A DNA stretch of 64,000 bases from Rhizobium sp. ARZ01 (lineage in GTDB: Bacteria > Pseudomonadota > Alphaproteobacteria > Rhizobiales > Rhizobiaceae). Below are positions 51,983 through 62,445 of the stretch, piece by piece (the stretch's first letter is position 1; each line of letters starts with the position of its first letter). Under the pieces are notes generated by a model. It ran no database searches and had not been told where the DNA came from. It saw only the letters and a list, made by a program, of their open reading frames with translations. A program made the position numbers and the translations under genes. Location of the stretch: contig NZ_JACVAE010000002.1 in assembly GCF_014851675.1 (NCBI RefSeq), positions 1 through 64,000 on the forward strand, given 5' to 3'.

Positions 51983-53122
51983 TCAATCCCTCAGGACAAC
52001 GCCGGCAGTCTCGCCGAAGGAGACCCAGACTTTCTCGTCATAGCCGATCGGATTTTCCACCTCGCGCTGCGCATTGAGCATTGAGGTCTTTATGACCTTG
52101 CCGCTCGGCAGCTTTATGCGCAGCACGGTCATGTCACCCAGGTAGCCGATGTCCCAGACCTCGCCTTCGGAGGTATTGACCGTCGGATCTGCAGGTGCCG
52201 TACGGCTGATTTTCAGCTTTTCCGGGCGAATGACAAATGCCGCATCTGCCCCGGCAGCGGGTGCGGCCTCGCTCACCGCGCGAACCGTGAAGTCGGCATC
52301 GGCGATCTCGATCCTGCCATTTCCAGTCGTCTTGACCTTGCCCTCCAGGATGTTCACGTCGCCGATGAAGTCGGCAACGAAGCGCGAATTCGGCGCTTCA
52401 TAAATTTCCGCAGGCGTTGCGACCTGAATGACCTTACCGTGGCTCATCACCGCGATCCGGTCGGCCATTGTCATCGCTTCTTCCTGGTCGTGCGTGACGA
52501 CGACGAAGGTCAGGCCAAGCTCCTGCTGCAGGTCCATCAACTCGAACTGCGTTTCTTCCCGCAGCTTCTTGTCGAGCGCGCCGAGCGGTTCATCAAGCAG
52601 CAGAACCTTCGGCCGTTTCGCGAGCGATCGCGCCAGCGCCACGCGCTGGCGTTGGCCGCCGGAGAGCTGCTGGGGCTTCCGTTTCGCGAACTGTTCGAGC
52701 TTGACCAGCTTCAGCATCTGCGCGACGCGTGCGGCGATCTCGGGCTTGGGCATGCCGTCCTGCCTGAGGCCGAAAGCGATGTTGCTTTCCACCGTCATGT
52801 GCGGAAACAGCGCATAGGACTGGAACATCATATTGACCGGCCGCTTGTAGGGCGGGATCGCGGCAATGTCCTGGCCATCGAGGATGATCTCGCCCGAGGT
52901 CGGGCGCTCGAAGCCTGCAAGCATCCGCAGCAGCGTCGACTTACCGCAACCGGATGCTCCGAGCAGTGCAAAAAACTCGCGATTGTAAATGTTCAGGGTC
53001 AGATTATCGACGGCAACAAAATCGCCGAACTTTTTCGTCACATTGCGGAACGTTATAAACGGCTTCTCGCTCGGATCCGCCCACGGCGTGAAGGAACGAC
53101 GGATATTGCCAAGAGATTTCAT
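51983..53122 (-). CDS. potG: putrescine ABC transporter ATP-binding protein PotG
   Basis: A 379-residue ATPase with Walker A GASGCGKST, signature LSGGQRQRVALARSL, Walker B VLLLDEPLGALD and a C-terminal TOBE_2 regulatory domain (about residues 290-375). I chose ATG 53122 with GGGGA upstream; an ATG at 53134 is possible. It follows potF after 78 bp containing a perfect hairpin. Confidence 0.94.
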   Translation of the reverse strand: MKSLGNIRRSFTPWADPSEKPFITFRNVTKKFGDFVAVDNLTLNIYNREFFALLGASGCGKSTLLRMLAGFERPTSGEIILDGQDIAAIPPYKRPVNMMFQSYALFPHMTVESNIAFGLRQDGMPKPEIAARVAQMLKLVKLEQFAKRKPQQLSGGQRQRVALARSLAKRPKVLLLDEPLGALDKKLREETQFELMDLQQELGLTFVVVTHDQEEAMTMADRIAVMSHGKVIQVATPAEIYEAPNSRFVADFIGDVNILEGKVKTTGNGRIEIADADFTVRAVSEAAPAAGADAAFVIRPEKLKISRTAPADPTVNTSEGEVWDIGYLGDMTVLRIKLPSGKVIKTSMLNAQREVENPIGYDEKVWVSFGETAGVVLRD

Positions 53123-53160
53123 TGCTGTCCCCATCTCTTTTTCTTGCAGTCGAAACGAAA

Positions 53161-53185
53161 TTGCCCGGAAAGTGCTTCCGGGCAA
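53161..53185 (-). other. intergenic hairpin between potF and potG
   Basis: Perfect 10-bp arms TTGCCCGGAA/TTCCGGGCAA (53161-53170 with 53176-53185), 5-base loop, no strong T-tract. It is probably an mRNA-stability or attenuation element that favours potF over the downstream genes. Confidence 0.55.
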
Positions 53186-53200
53186 TCCCTCTTCGACCGG

Positions 53201-54301
53201 TTACTGACCGGTCACGACCCTCGTCCACGTCCGCGTGAACAGACGCTGCGTCTTGGCGTCCAGCGTCGTGTTGGTGAAGAGTTTCTTCAGCGTTGCCTCG
53301 TCCGGATAGATCGTCGGATCGTTCACGATTTCCGGAGCGAGAACGGCCTGCGAGGCCTTATTGCCATTGGCGTAATGTATGTAGGTCGAGGCCTTGGCAA
53401 TCACTTCCGGACGCATGATGTAGTTCAGGAACTCGTGCGCTTCCTCGACGTGCGGTGCGTCTGCCGGAATGGCCATTTGGTCAAACCACATCTGCGTGCC
53501 TTCCTTCGGGATCACGTAACCCACGTCGACGCCGTTGTTGGCTTCCACAGCCCGGTCGCGCCCCTGGAAGATATCGCCCGACCAGCCGATGGCGATGCAG
53601 ATATCGCCATTTGCGAGGCCGTTGATGAATTCCGACGAATGGAACTTGCGCACGAATGGCCGGATCTTCATCAGCGCTTCCTCGGCCTTGGCGACATCGG
53701 CCGGGTCATGGCTGTCGGGGTTCAGGCCGAGAGAGGCGAGCGTGACAGGGATGATGTCCGTCGGCGAATCCAGCATGTTGATGCCGCAATCCTTGAGCTT
53801 TTCAGCATTTGCCGGATCGAAGATCACGTTCCAGCTGTCGATCTGGTCAGTGCCGAGGGCTTCCTTGACCTTGGCCTTGTTGTAGCCAATGCCGATGGTG
53901 CCCCACATGTAGTTGATCGAGTACTCGTTGCCGGGATCGAACGGCTCCATGCGCGCGCTGATCATGTCCCACATGTTCTTCAGGTTCGGCAGCTTCGACT
54001 TGTCGAGCTTCTGGTACACGCCCGCCGCAATCTGGCGCTGCAGGAAGGTGTTCGTCGGAACAACGATGTCGTAGCCCGTGCCACCTGTGAGCAGCTTTGC
54101 TTCCACGGTCTCGTTTGAGTCGAAAACGTCGTAGACGACCTTGATCCCCGTTTCGTTGGTGAAATCTGTGAGGATCGACTCGTCGATGTAGTCTGACCAG
54201 TTATAGACATTCACGACCCGTTCCTGCGCCATAGCCGGAAAGCCGGCAATACCAGACAGGGCCGCAATGGCGACAGTCGCCAAAAGGTTACGTGTTTTCA
54301 T
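53201..54301 (-). CDS. potF: putrescine ABC transporter substrate-binding protein PotF
   Basis: A 366-residue periplasmic polyamine receptor with signal peptide (cleavage after AMA, about residue 25) and mature start QERVVNVYNWSDYIDE, the PotF/PotD signature. GWSGDIFQGRD and the PADAPHVEEAHEFLNYIMRP segment also fit PotF. GGGAG eight bases upstream supports ATG 54301 over 54307. It leads potFGHI. The puuA-puuB pair at 60.9-63.7 kb can degrade the imported putrescine. Confidence 0.94.
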   Translation of the reverse strand: MKTRNLLATVAIAALSGIAGFPAMAQERVVNVYNWSDYIDESILTDFTNETGIKVVYDVFDSNETVEAKLLTGGTGYDIVVPTNTFLQRQIAAGVYQKLDKSKLPNLKNMWDMISARMEPFDPGNEYSINYMWGTIGIGYNKAKVKEALGTDQIDSWNVIFDPANAEKLKDCGINMLDSPTDIIPVTLASLGLNPDSHDPADVAKAEEALMKIRPFVRKFHSSEFINGLANGDICIAIGWSGDIFQGRDRAVEANNGVDVGYVIPKEGTQMWFDQMAIPADAPHVEEAHEFLNYIMRPEVIAKASTYIHYANGNKASQAVLAPEIVNDPTIYPDEATLKKLFTNTTLDAKTQRLFTRTWTRVVTGQ

Positions 54302-54481
54302 GAACATGGCTCCCAGTTTTCTATTTGTCGTTCCCGAAAGGCGGTCATGTGCAATTATGTTTTTTTTCCCATGCACGACAAGCTTCATTCTCATGTGAAA
54401 CTTTGCCACGACATTGGTATCACATTTTGACCATTCCTATCATATTTGAAATCGCATCCGTTGCGGAAAGCAAGCGGAATC

Positions 54482-55897
54482 TTACTGGAAATCAAAAAGA
54501 CTGAGGCCCGTCACCATCTCGTCCAAACCAAGCGGACGCGTTACGGGCGGCTCCGCGCGCGCCAAACATCCCTGCCGCTCGCAAAGCCGGCAGGCGGTGC
54601 CGACGGGGATTGATGCAGGTTGCCCGCCCGCTTCTCCATAAACGGTTTCTGCGGCCGATCCCGCGTCACAACCGATCAGCAGCGCCGTACGGCGCACGCG
54701 CTCACCGAAGGCCGCCTGCGGCCCCTCGAGCGTTCTGGACACAACGAGGAATTTCGCACCGTCCGGCATCTCGACGTGATCGGTCAGGATCTGCCCTGGC
54801 TGGGCAAAAGCAGCATGGATATTGAGCTTCGGACAGCCGCCGCCGAAGCGCGCCTGCGGAAACCCCTGTGCACCGGCCCTGCGGAACCGATGGCCGGCGC
54901 TATCGATTTCAAGCAGGAAGAAGGGAATAGCCGAACGTCCTGGCCTCTGCAGCATCGTCAGCCGGTTTGCCGCCTGCTCATAGGAAACGGAAAAGCGCGA
55001 ACGGAGAACATCAATATCGAAACGCGCCCGCTGTGCCGCGGTGCAAAACGCCTCATACGGCATCATCAAGGCATGCGCCGCGTACCGCGCCAACTCGAAG
55101 CGAGCGATGCGGCGCGCCTCGTTTCCCAAGAGCTTGAGGTCATTGAGTTCCGCCATGATCTCATCCTGCAGGACGATCTGCACGGTCTCCATGGCAATTT
55201 CCCGCAACTGGTCATGCATCGACAGGCGCTCGGAGAGGAAGAGCCGCATGGAATGCCGATCGAAGCGACGGCGCAAGGTCGGCATGGCGTGAATTGGCAG
55301 GAGGCGCACAACAACGCCATGCTCCTTCTTCAACCAAGCCTTCAGTGCCCCCAGAAGATCGTCGCTGGGCGCAAGCGCTTCATGGAAACGCTCTGCGGCC
55401 ACATCGATCCCATCGAAGTAGTTGGGGCGCTGCTCGAGCTTCTCGCGCACTTCATCCATAGGCAGGCGCGCCCCGGCAAGCGATGTCGCATGCCCCTCGC
55501 GGGACAGAAGCTCCGCGAGATCAGTAAGGCGCGACGCCTGTTCGCGGTATGCGCGATAGAGCTTGAGAATGCCGCCGGCGACGTTCGGCGCGACGTCAGC
55601 GACCTCGACCAGTTCCTGGTCGCCAGGCAGTTCGCCCGTAAGCAGCGGATCGGCAAACACCTCCCGCAATTGCCGGGCGCTGCCGGTCGCCTCGCCCTGC
55701 AGGTCCTCCAGATCGACCTTGTAGACGGAGGCGAGGCGCAGAAGAAGTTGCACCGTCAGCGGACGCTGGTTGCGCTCGATCAGATTGAGATAAGAGGGCG
55801 AGATGGAGAGTGCCTCCGCCATCGCAGTCTGAGTCAGGCCGAGCGTGTTGCGAATACGGCGAACCTTCGGGCCCGCGAAGATCTTGTTCTCAGCCAT
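54482..55897 (-). CDS. ScfR/RamB-type transcriptional regulator
   Basis: A 471-residue regulator of the short-chain fatty acyl-CoA (ScfR) family. It has a Cro/CI-type helix-turn-helix in residues 9-63 (GLTQTAMAEALSISPSYLNLIERN), an IrrE/ImmA-like domain (about 160-300, with the metalloprotease HEXXH motif not intact) and a C-terminal DUF2083-type region with CRLCERQGC cysteines. Relatives such as RamB and PccR control glyoxylate-shunt and propionyl-CoA genes. It is divergent from aceA with a palindrome touching its own start codon, so autoregulation is likely. Confidence 0.9.
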   Translation of the reverse strand: MAENKIFAGPKVRRIRNTLGLTQTAMAEALSISPSYLNLIERNQRPLTVQLLLRLASVYKVDLEDLQGEATGSARQLREVFADPLLTGELPGDQELVEVADVAPNVAGGILKLYRAYREQASRLTDLAELLSREGHATSLAGARLPMDEVREKLEQRPNYFDGIDVAAERFHEALAPSDDLLGALKAWLKKEHGVVVRLLPIHAMPTLRRRFDRHSMRLFLSERLSMHDQLREIAMETVQIVLQDEIMAELNDLKLLGNEARRIARFELARYAAHALMMPYEAFCTAAQRARFDIDVLRSRFSVSYEQAANRLTMLQRPGRSAIPFFLLEIDSAGHRFRRAGAQGFPQARFGGGCPKLNIHAAFAQPGQILTDHVEMPDGAKFLVVSRTLEGPQAAFGERVRRTALLIGCDAGSAAETVYGEAGGQPASIPVGTACRLCERQGCLARAEPPVTRPLGLDEMVTGLSLFDFQ

Positions 55898-55898
55898 T

Positions 55899-55914
55899 TG
55901 TCAATCCATTGACA
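55899..55914. promoter_or_regulatory. candidate operator of the ScfR-type regulator
   Basis: TGTCAAT-CC-ATTGACA, a perfect inverted repeat that begins one base upstream of the regulator ATG. Related elements recur in the same intergenic space: TTTTGACAAA near 55953-55962 and TGTCAAT at 55978-55984. The repetition suggests a multi-site operator shared by the regulator and aceA. Confidence 0.55.
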
Positions 55915-56138
55915 CGCGGAAGCCTTCAATGAGGGCGTAAGCGCTTTTACAGTTTTGACAAATTTACAGGAGCAGTCTGTCAATGGCAACACATGATAAC
56001 CCGTTTGCGTGCCGCGATTTATCAATAGTTCTCGCGAACTTGTGCGCTGCGATGTAAATCTTTCCACATCGAAACCACGGGCAAGCACACCGAGCAAGGA
56101 TGTGAAGCCACATGACAGACTCGATGGAGGCAGACACA

Positions 56139-57428
<1,290 letters not shown>

Positions 57429-57451
57429 TCGGGCAACCGCCCCTTGTTTCA

Positions 57452-57477
57452 CTCACTCCCCGCATGTGGGGAGTGAG
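57452..57477 (+). terminator. hairpin after aceA
   Basis: 10-bp arms CTCACTCCCC/GGGGAGTGAG (57452-57461 with 57468-57477), 6-base loop, no T-tract. Possible terminator or 3'-end stabiliser. Confidence 0.4.
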
Positions 57478-57601
57478 GCATACCCCCGGACGACGCCTCG
57501 TTGCGAGCCGATACTCAACCTGAGTGATGAAGGCGCAGGCAGGCGGACGAAGGGTGGAGGAGAGACCTTCAGTTCAAGAACCCCGTAAGAGGAGAAATGC
57601 C

Positions 57602-57841
57602 ATGACTGTCCAGACTCGAGTCAAGGAACGCGCGGAGGAACAATCCTCGGCAATGACGCCAGATCAGCAAGCGGCAATTCGCATGGTAGCGAACGATCTG
57701 CACCGACTGAACCAGTCCGTCATGAAGGCGGTTGAGGCCGGCGTGTCCGTCGAGCTCGTCCGCTCCGCTCGCCACCACGGCGGCGACGGCAATTGGGGCG
57801 ACCTCCTGATTCCGGTGATCGTCACCCAAGGCAGGGGCTGA
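57602..57841 (+). CDS. conserved small hypothetical protein
   Basis: I do not recognise this 79-residue soluble protein. It begins MTVQTRVKERAEEQSSAM, has a central amphipathic helix (AIRMVANDLHRLNQSVMKAVEAGV) and ends in a His/Gly-rich segment (RSARHHGGDGNWGDLLIPV). AGGAG seven bases upstream and a terminator downstream support it as a real gene. No link to its neighbours is evident. Confidence 0.75.
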   Translation: MTVQTRVKERAEEQSSAMTPDQQAAIRMVANDLHRLNQSVMKAVEAGVSVELVRSARHHGGDGNWGDLLIPVIVTQGRG

Positions 57842-57878
57842 CAGACGCGGCAGCCTTTTCAGCAGTTACGCAAAACAG

Positions 57879-57903
57879 AAGGCCGGTTCGACCGGCCTTT
57901 TTT
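57879..57903 (+). terminator. terminator of the small hypothetical gene
   Basis: AAGGCCGGT/ACCGGCCTT stem (57879-57887 with 57891-57899), TCG loop, six consecutive T residues overlapping the stem end. Confidence 0.85.
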
Positions 57904-57984
57904 GCGTCATAAGCTAATTTAGCCACCCACTTGTTTATCGCAATAGTTGTGCCATAGTCGCCCTCACGTTAGGGCAGGTGAACG

Positions 57985-59091
57985 ATGCAGTGCAATGAAA
58001 CGGCGGATTTGGCTGAGCTGACGGATCTCGTGTATGGCTGCCTTTTCGGCGAGTGCAGTTGGCAAGAATTTCTGGATCGCCTCGCAACAACCGTTCCGAA
58101 TGGCAAGGCTGCGTTTCACTATCACGATTTCACGGAGCCGATTGCTCGTGTGCCCTATATGTCTGGCTTCAGCAGCTCGGAGATTGATCAGTTCACGAAG
58201 CACTTTGCATCGGTTAATCCCTGGATTCCCAGGACCTCACTCGTCCATGTCGGACGGGGCGTGACTGGCGAAGACCTTCTGCCGCGCAACCTCCTGATCA
58301 AAACAGAATTTTACAACGATTGGCTGAAACCGCAGGCGGGCTGCGAAACCGCCGTCGGGGTCACGGTGATCCGCGAACCAACGCGCACCTTCGTTCTTTC
58401 CACTTGCACCTCATCGGTTGACACCGCCCTCAACAGGCGGGCCGCCGACCTGTACACGGCACTGTCTCCCCATTTGAAGCGCATGGCCGATTTCCTGCGC
58501 AAGGCCGATGTCACACTGGGGCCAGGGCGGGCTGGACTGTCATTGTTTGACGCTATCGGAACCGGACTGATCTACGTTTCGGAGAATCGCCTCGCCCGCT
58601 CCCTGAACGAAAGCGCGAAGCAAATGATTGCGGGCGGCGCGCCGGTTCGCGTCACGGCGAATGGACGCCTCGGTTTTCAATTGAACGAGATGACGGAACG
58701 GCTCGAGTATTTGACATCACGTCACAGTGCTCATGTCGAGCCGCATGTTTCGGTGGTCAAGGGCAGCGACGATGCGCTCTACCGGGTGACATTGATTCGC
58801 ATGAAGTCCGATATATTTCTAGAGCTTCTGAACGGACCGACGGTGGCTGTCATCGTGGAGCCTATGACAGCAACTCGCCCCTATGTGCGCGAGGAACGCC
58901 TCATGGAAAATTTCAAACTGACCCGGAAAGAGACTCGGATTGCTTCCGGCTTACTGACAGGTCTTACCCCGAAGGAAATGGCACTGGCGGATGGCGTCAG
59001 TTACGAGACGGTACGCACACATCTCAAAAGCATCTACGCGAAGCTTCAGGTGAACTCACAAGCAGCTCTCGTCGCACTGCTGATGCGGTGA
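57985..59091 (+). CDS. LuxR-family transcriptional regulator
   Basis: A 368-residue regulator. Its N-terminal 300 residues are an unrecognised sensory region, possibly GAF/PAS-like (AAFHYHDF near residue 43; TGLIYVSENRLARSLNESAKQM near residue 190). Residues about 310-368 are a LuxR-type helix-turn-helix (LTRKETRIASGLLTGLTPKE, with VSYETVRTHLKSIYAKL). It is preceded by AGGGCAGG and stands alone, with no adjacent signal synthase. Confidence 0.88.
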   Translation: MQCNETADLAELTDLVYGCLFGECSWQEFLDRLATTVPNGKAAFHYHDFTEPIARVPYMSGFSSSEIDQFTKHFASVNPWIPRTSLVHVGRGVTGEDLLPRNLLIKTEFYNDWLKPQAGCETAVGVTVIREPTRTFVLSTCTSSVDTALNRRAADLYTALSPHLKRMADFLRKADVTLGPGRAGLSLFDAIGTGLIYVSENRLARSLNESAKQMIAGGAPVRVTANGRLGFQLNEMTERLEYLTSRHSAHVEPHVSVVKGSDDALYRVTLIRMKSDIFLELLNGPTVAVIVEPMTATRPYVREERLMENFKLTRKETRIASGLLTGLTPKEMALADGVSYETVRTHLKSIYAKLQVNSQAALVALLMR

Positions 59092-59166
59092 CGTCCGCGA
59101 CCGACCGACAAACGCATCCGTATCGCAACGGCGGCCCTGGGACCGTTTCCGGGCAACAGATGTCGC

Positions 59167-59319
59167 TCAGAAAAAGGCAATGGTCGTTGCAGCCACTATG
59201 GCCAGGAGCAAGGCGGCAGCGGCGCAATTAAAAGCGAGGCCGACCGCGTGGCGACGGTTTTCCTCGGTAGCGGCAATCGCGATGGCACGGGCGGCGGGGC
59301 GGCGGTGTTCTGCGGGCAT
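59167..59319 (-). CDS. small hypothetical membrane protein
   Basis: A 50-residue protein with an N-terminal basic region (MPAEHRRPAARAIAIAATEEN) and one C-terminal hydrophobic span (AVGLAFNCAAAALLLAIVAA). GGAG lies seven bases before ATG 59319. I find no family assignment. It could be a small membrane peptide of unknown role or a chance frame. Confidence 0.45.
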   Translation of the reverse strand: MPAEHRRPAARAIAIAATEENRRHAVGLAFNCAAAALLLAIVAATTIAFF

Positions 59320-59534
59320 GGCGAGACTCCGTTTACGAGATACGGGCACCCGGATGATCCGGCCAAGCCGGCCCACATCATGTTGCTCCGGCCCTTCCAT
59401 GAACTGTCCGGCTGGGGCGGAACGCCGACTTCAAAACAGGATCGGCCCGTAACTCTTAACGAAGGGTAAAGCCCGACTACCAGCATTGCCAGCCCTACTT
59501 TCGCATGGCTGCCCTGATCGTTTCCGAGAACTGA

Positions 59535-60713
59535 TCAGGCGGCCTGGCCAGCCGCATACCCAGAAGCCCACGCCCATTGAAAATTGTATCCGCCGAGCCA
59601 GCCGGTCACGTCGACCGCCTCGCCGATGAAATAAAGGCCGGGAACGGACTTCACCACCATGCTGCGGGAATCGAGATCGTCGGTGTCCACGCCGCCGAGT
59701 GTGACCTCGGCCGTACGGTAGCCCTCGGATCCGGCTGGCCGGACGCGCCAGCGGCGGATGTGCTCGGCGAGCGCCTCGATCTTGCGGCCGGAGAGCTCCG
59801 CCAATGTGCCGTCGACCTCTGCCTGCTTGACAATCAGTTGCGCCAGCTTGCGCGGCATATGCTCTGCCAGCACCGTCTGGACGGCCTGCCTGCCATTGGT
59901 CTTGCGCGCTGTGGCGAGCGTTTCGACGACATCCAGGTCAGGCTGCAGATGTAGCAATATGTCCTCGCCCTCCCGCCAAAAGGAGGAGATTTGCAGAACC
60001 GCTGGCCCGCTCAGGCCCCGATGCGTGAATAGCATGGCCTCCCGGAACGCAGCCTTTCCGTGGGTGGCAACCACTTCAACCGAGACGCCCGGCATGCCAT
60101 CGTGTTCAGCCAGCGACTGTGGATCGAGCGTCAGCGGCACGAGCGCCGGCCGGGTCTCGACGGTGCGCAATCCGAACTGCTCGGCGATGCGATAGGCAAA
60201 CCCGGTCGCACCCATCTTCGGGATCGACTTGCCTCCAGTGGCGATCACAACCGATTGGGTATCCAGCGCACCATCGCTCGTGGCGACCCGGAAACCTGTC
60301 TGCAACCGATCGACAGAGACCACCTCGGTGCCAAGCCGCAATTCTGCGCCGACCGCACGCATCTCCTTCAGAAGCATGGCGATGATGTCCTTCGCCGAAT
60401 GATCGCAGAAGAGCTGGCCGAGCGTCTTCTCGTGCCAGGCGATGCCGTGACTCTCGACCATGCCGAGGAAGTCGCGCGGCGTGTAGCGGGCCAGCGCCGA
60501 CTTGCAGAAATGCGGGTTCTGCGACAGGAAGTTCTTCGGCCCGGCGTTGATGTTGGTAAAATTGCAACGCCCGCCTCCGGAGATGCGTATTTTCTCGCCC
60601 GGCGCCTTCGCATGGTCGATCACGACCACCCGCCGCCCGCGTTTGCCCGCCTCGATCGCGCACATCATACCGGCAGCACCGGCACCGATGATGACCACGT
60701 CCCTTTTATCCAT
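59535..60713 (-). CDS. BaiN/HI0933-family flavoprotein
   Basis: A 392-residue NAD(P)/FAD-dependent oxidoreductase. It has an N-terminal FAD motif GAGAAGMMCAIEAG, a conserved GEKIRISGGGRCNFTN stretch (about residues 40-55) that is the family signature, TGGKSIPKMGATG, and a C-terminal VDVTGWLGGYNFQWAWASG that closes the FAD site. Biochemical role is mostly unknown. ATG 60713 preferred over GTG 60716. It stands alone. Confidence 0.9.
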   Translation of the reverse strand: MDKRDVVIIGAGAAGMMCAIEAGKRGRRVVVIDHAKAPGEKIRISGGGRCNFTNINAGPKNFLSQNPHFCKSALARYTPRDFLGMVESHGIAWHEKTLGQLFCDHSAKDIIAMLLKEMRAVGAELRLGTEVVSVDRLQTGFRVATSDGALDTQSVVIATGGKSIPKMGATGFAYRIAEQFGLRTVETRPALVPLTLDPQSLAEHDGMPGVSVEVVATHGKAAFREAMLFTHRGLSGPAVLQISSFWREGEDILLHLQPDLDVVETLATARKTNGRQAVQTVLAEHMPRKLAQLIVKQAEVDGTLAELSGRKIEALAEHIRRWRVRPAGSEGYRTAEVTLGGVDTDDLDSRSMVVKSVPGLYFIGEAVDVTGWLGGYNFQWAWASGYAAGQAA

Positions 60714-60899
60714 CACGCCGCATCGTCCTTGTTTGACCTTCCATTCCGTCCCCGTTGATGAAAGTCAATCCGGTCCTTCATTTCAGCGCTGATCGAGACG
60801 AATTTTGCTCGTAAAGACTTGTTTTTCAGCAATTCCCCCCCCTAGCCAATACATAAACTCCGGCTATGATGCCTCATCCGAAACCAACCACGGTGTGTC

Positions 60900-62336
60900 A
60901 TGCCCTCAAAAAAGACCGTTGCCACTACAGTTCAGAAAGCCAGCCGTTCCTCCAAAATTCCTCCCGCCCTCACCGCCCCGCGCGGCGTGAAGACGTGGAG
61001 AGAGGCCGTCGACTGGCTCAAGTTCCGAGGCATCGAAGATATTGAGTGCATCACCCCGGACCTTGCCGGGGTGCCACGCGGCAAGATGATGCCGTCATCG
61101 AAGTTCACATCCAATACCTCGCTTGCCCTCCCCTCCGCCGTTTACCGCCACACCATTTCAGGCGAGTATCCGGAAGAGACAGGACAGTTCCGCTATGAAC
61201 CGCGCGACAGCGATCTCAAGCTCGTTCCCGATCTCTCCACGCTGAGCGTCGTACCGTGGGAAACCGACCCTACCGCGCAGTTGATCTGCGACGTCGTCGG
61301 CTCGTCCGGCGAAAGTGTGCCCTATGCACCGCGCAACGTCCTGAAGAACGTGGTGAACATGTACGAAGAGCGCGGCTGGCGCCCCGTCGTGGCACCGGAG
61401 ATCGAATTCTATCTCGTCGCCATGAATGACGACCCGGACTATCCGCTGCACCCGCCGAAAGGCCGCTCAGGCCGCACTATTCTCGGCGGCCAGGGCTATT
61501 CGATCGCCGGCATCAACGAGTTCGACGAACTGATCGACGACATCTATCACTTCTCCGAAAAGCAGGGGCTGGAGATCGATACCCTAATCCACGAGGAAGG
61601 GCCGGCCCAGCTCGAGATCAACCTTCGCCACGGCGACCCGATCGAGCTTGCCGACCAGGTCTTCATGTTCAAACGGACGATCCGGGAGGCGGCGCTCAAC
61701 CACGGCATCTATGCCACCTTCATGGCCAAGCCGATGCAGGGCCAGGCCGGCTCGGCGATGCACATCCATCAGTCGGTGGTAGATATCAAGACGGGCAAGA
61801 ACGTCTTCTCCAACCCTGACGGGTCGCCCTCGAAGGAATTCTTCCACTTCATCGGCGGCATGCAGAACTACGTGCCGAAGACGCTGGTGATGATGGCGCC
61901 TTATGTGAACTCCTATCGCCGCCTGACGCCGGACATGTCGGCACCGGTCAACAATGCCTGGGGCTACGACAACCGGACCACGGCATTCCGCATCCCGGTC
62001 TCGGACGCAAATGCCCGTCGCGTCGAAAATCGCCTGCCGAGCTCGGATGCCAATCCGTATCTCGCACTTGCCGCTTCGCTCGGTTGCGGCCTGCTCGGTA
62101 TCATGAACGGGATAGAGCCGACGAAGCCGACCGACGAATCCGCAAATGAAGGTTCAATCGACCTTCCGCGCGGCCTCCTTGAAGCCGTTTCGTTGCTCGA
62201 ATCCGATCCGGAACTGGCCAAGGTCCTGGATCCGGAGTTCATCGGGCTCTACGCCGGCGTCAAGCGCGGCGAGTTCGAAACCTTCATGCAGGTGATCAGC
62301 CCGTGGGAACGAGAGTTCCTGCTGCTCCACGTCTGA
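60900..62336 (+). CDS. puuA: glutamine synthetase family protein, probable gamma-glutamylputrescine synthetase
   Basis: A 478-residue glutamine-synthetase-fold enzyme. The beta-grasp domain covers about residues 30-130, the catalytic domain the rest. EIEFYL and EEGPAQLEINL are metal-site strands, GSAMHIHQS is the ATP-site motif, and PVNNAWGYDNRTTAFRIP is the NNR-type loop. Together with the following PuuB-type oxidase it suggests gamma-glutamylation of putrescine. Potential substrates include other amines, because this family is broad. A first stretch rich in Lys/Ser/Thr (residues 1-30) precedes the fold. Confidence 0.88.
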   Translation: MPSKKTVATTVQKASRSSKIPPALTAPRGVKTWREAVDWLKFRGIEDIECITPDLAGVPRGKMMPSSKFTSNTSLALPSAVYRHTISGEYPEETGQFRYEPRDSDLKLVPDLSTLSVVPWETDPTAQLICDVVGSSGESVPYAPRNVLKNVVNMYEERGWRPVVAPEIEFYLVAMNDDPDYPLHPPKGRSGRTILGGQGYSIAGINEFDELIDDIYHFSEKQGLEIDTLIHEEGPAQLEINLRHGDPIELADQVFMFKRTIREAALNHGIYATFMAKPMQGQAGSAMHIHQSVVDIKTGKNVFSNPDGSPSKEFFHFIGGMQNYVPKTLVMMAPYVNSYRRLTPDMSAPVNNAWGYDNRTTAFRIPVSDANARRVENRLPSSDANPYLALAASLGCGLLGIMNGIEPTKPTDESANEGSIDLPRGLLEAVSLLESDPELAKVLDPEFIGLYAGVKRGEFETFMQVISPWEREFLLLHV

Positions 62337-62353
62337 TTTCCTATCCGGCTGCG

Positions 62354-62403
62354 CCGGAACGCCCAATCGGTGGCCCATCTAGGCCCGGTAGTCGGCGTTC
62401 CGG
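62354..62403. repeat. inverted repeat between puuA-like and puuB-like genes
   Basis: CCGGAACGCC (62354-62363) and GGCGTTCCGG (62394-62403) can form a 10-bp stem around a 30-base loop, extended by a bulged GCG/CGC pair. It might be a structured leader or attenuator between the two genes. Confidence 0.35.
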
Positions 62404-62445
62404 TCGCGCCGACTCCTCAATCTATTGCGATCGGAAGTATTTTCC

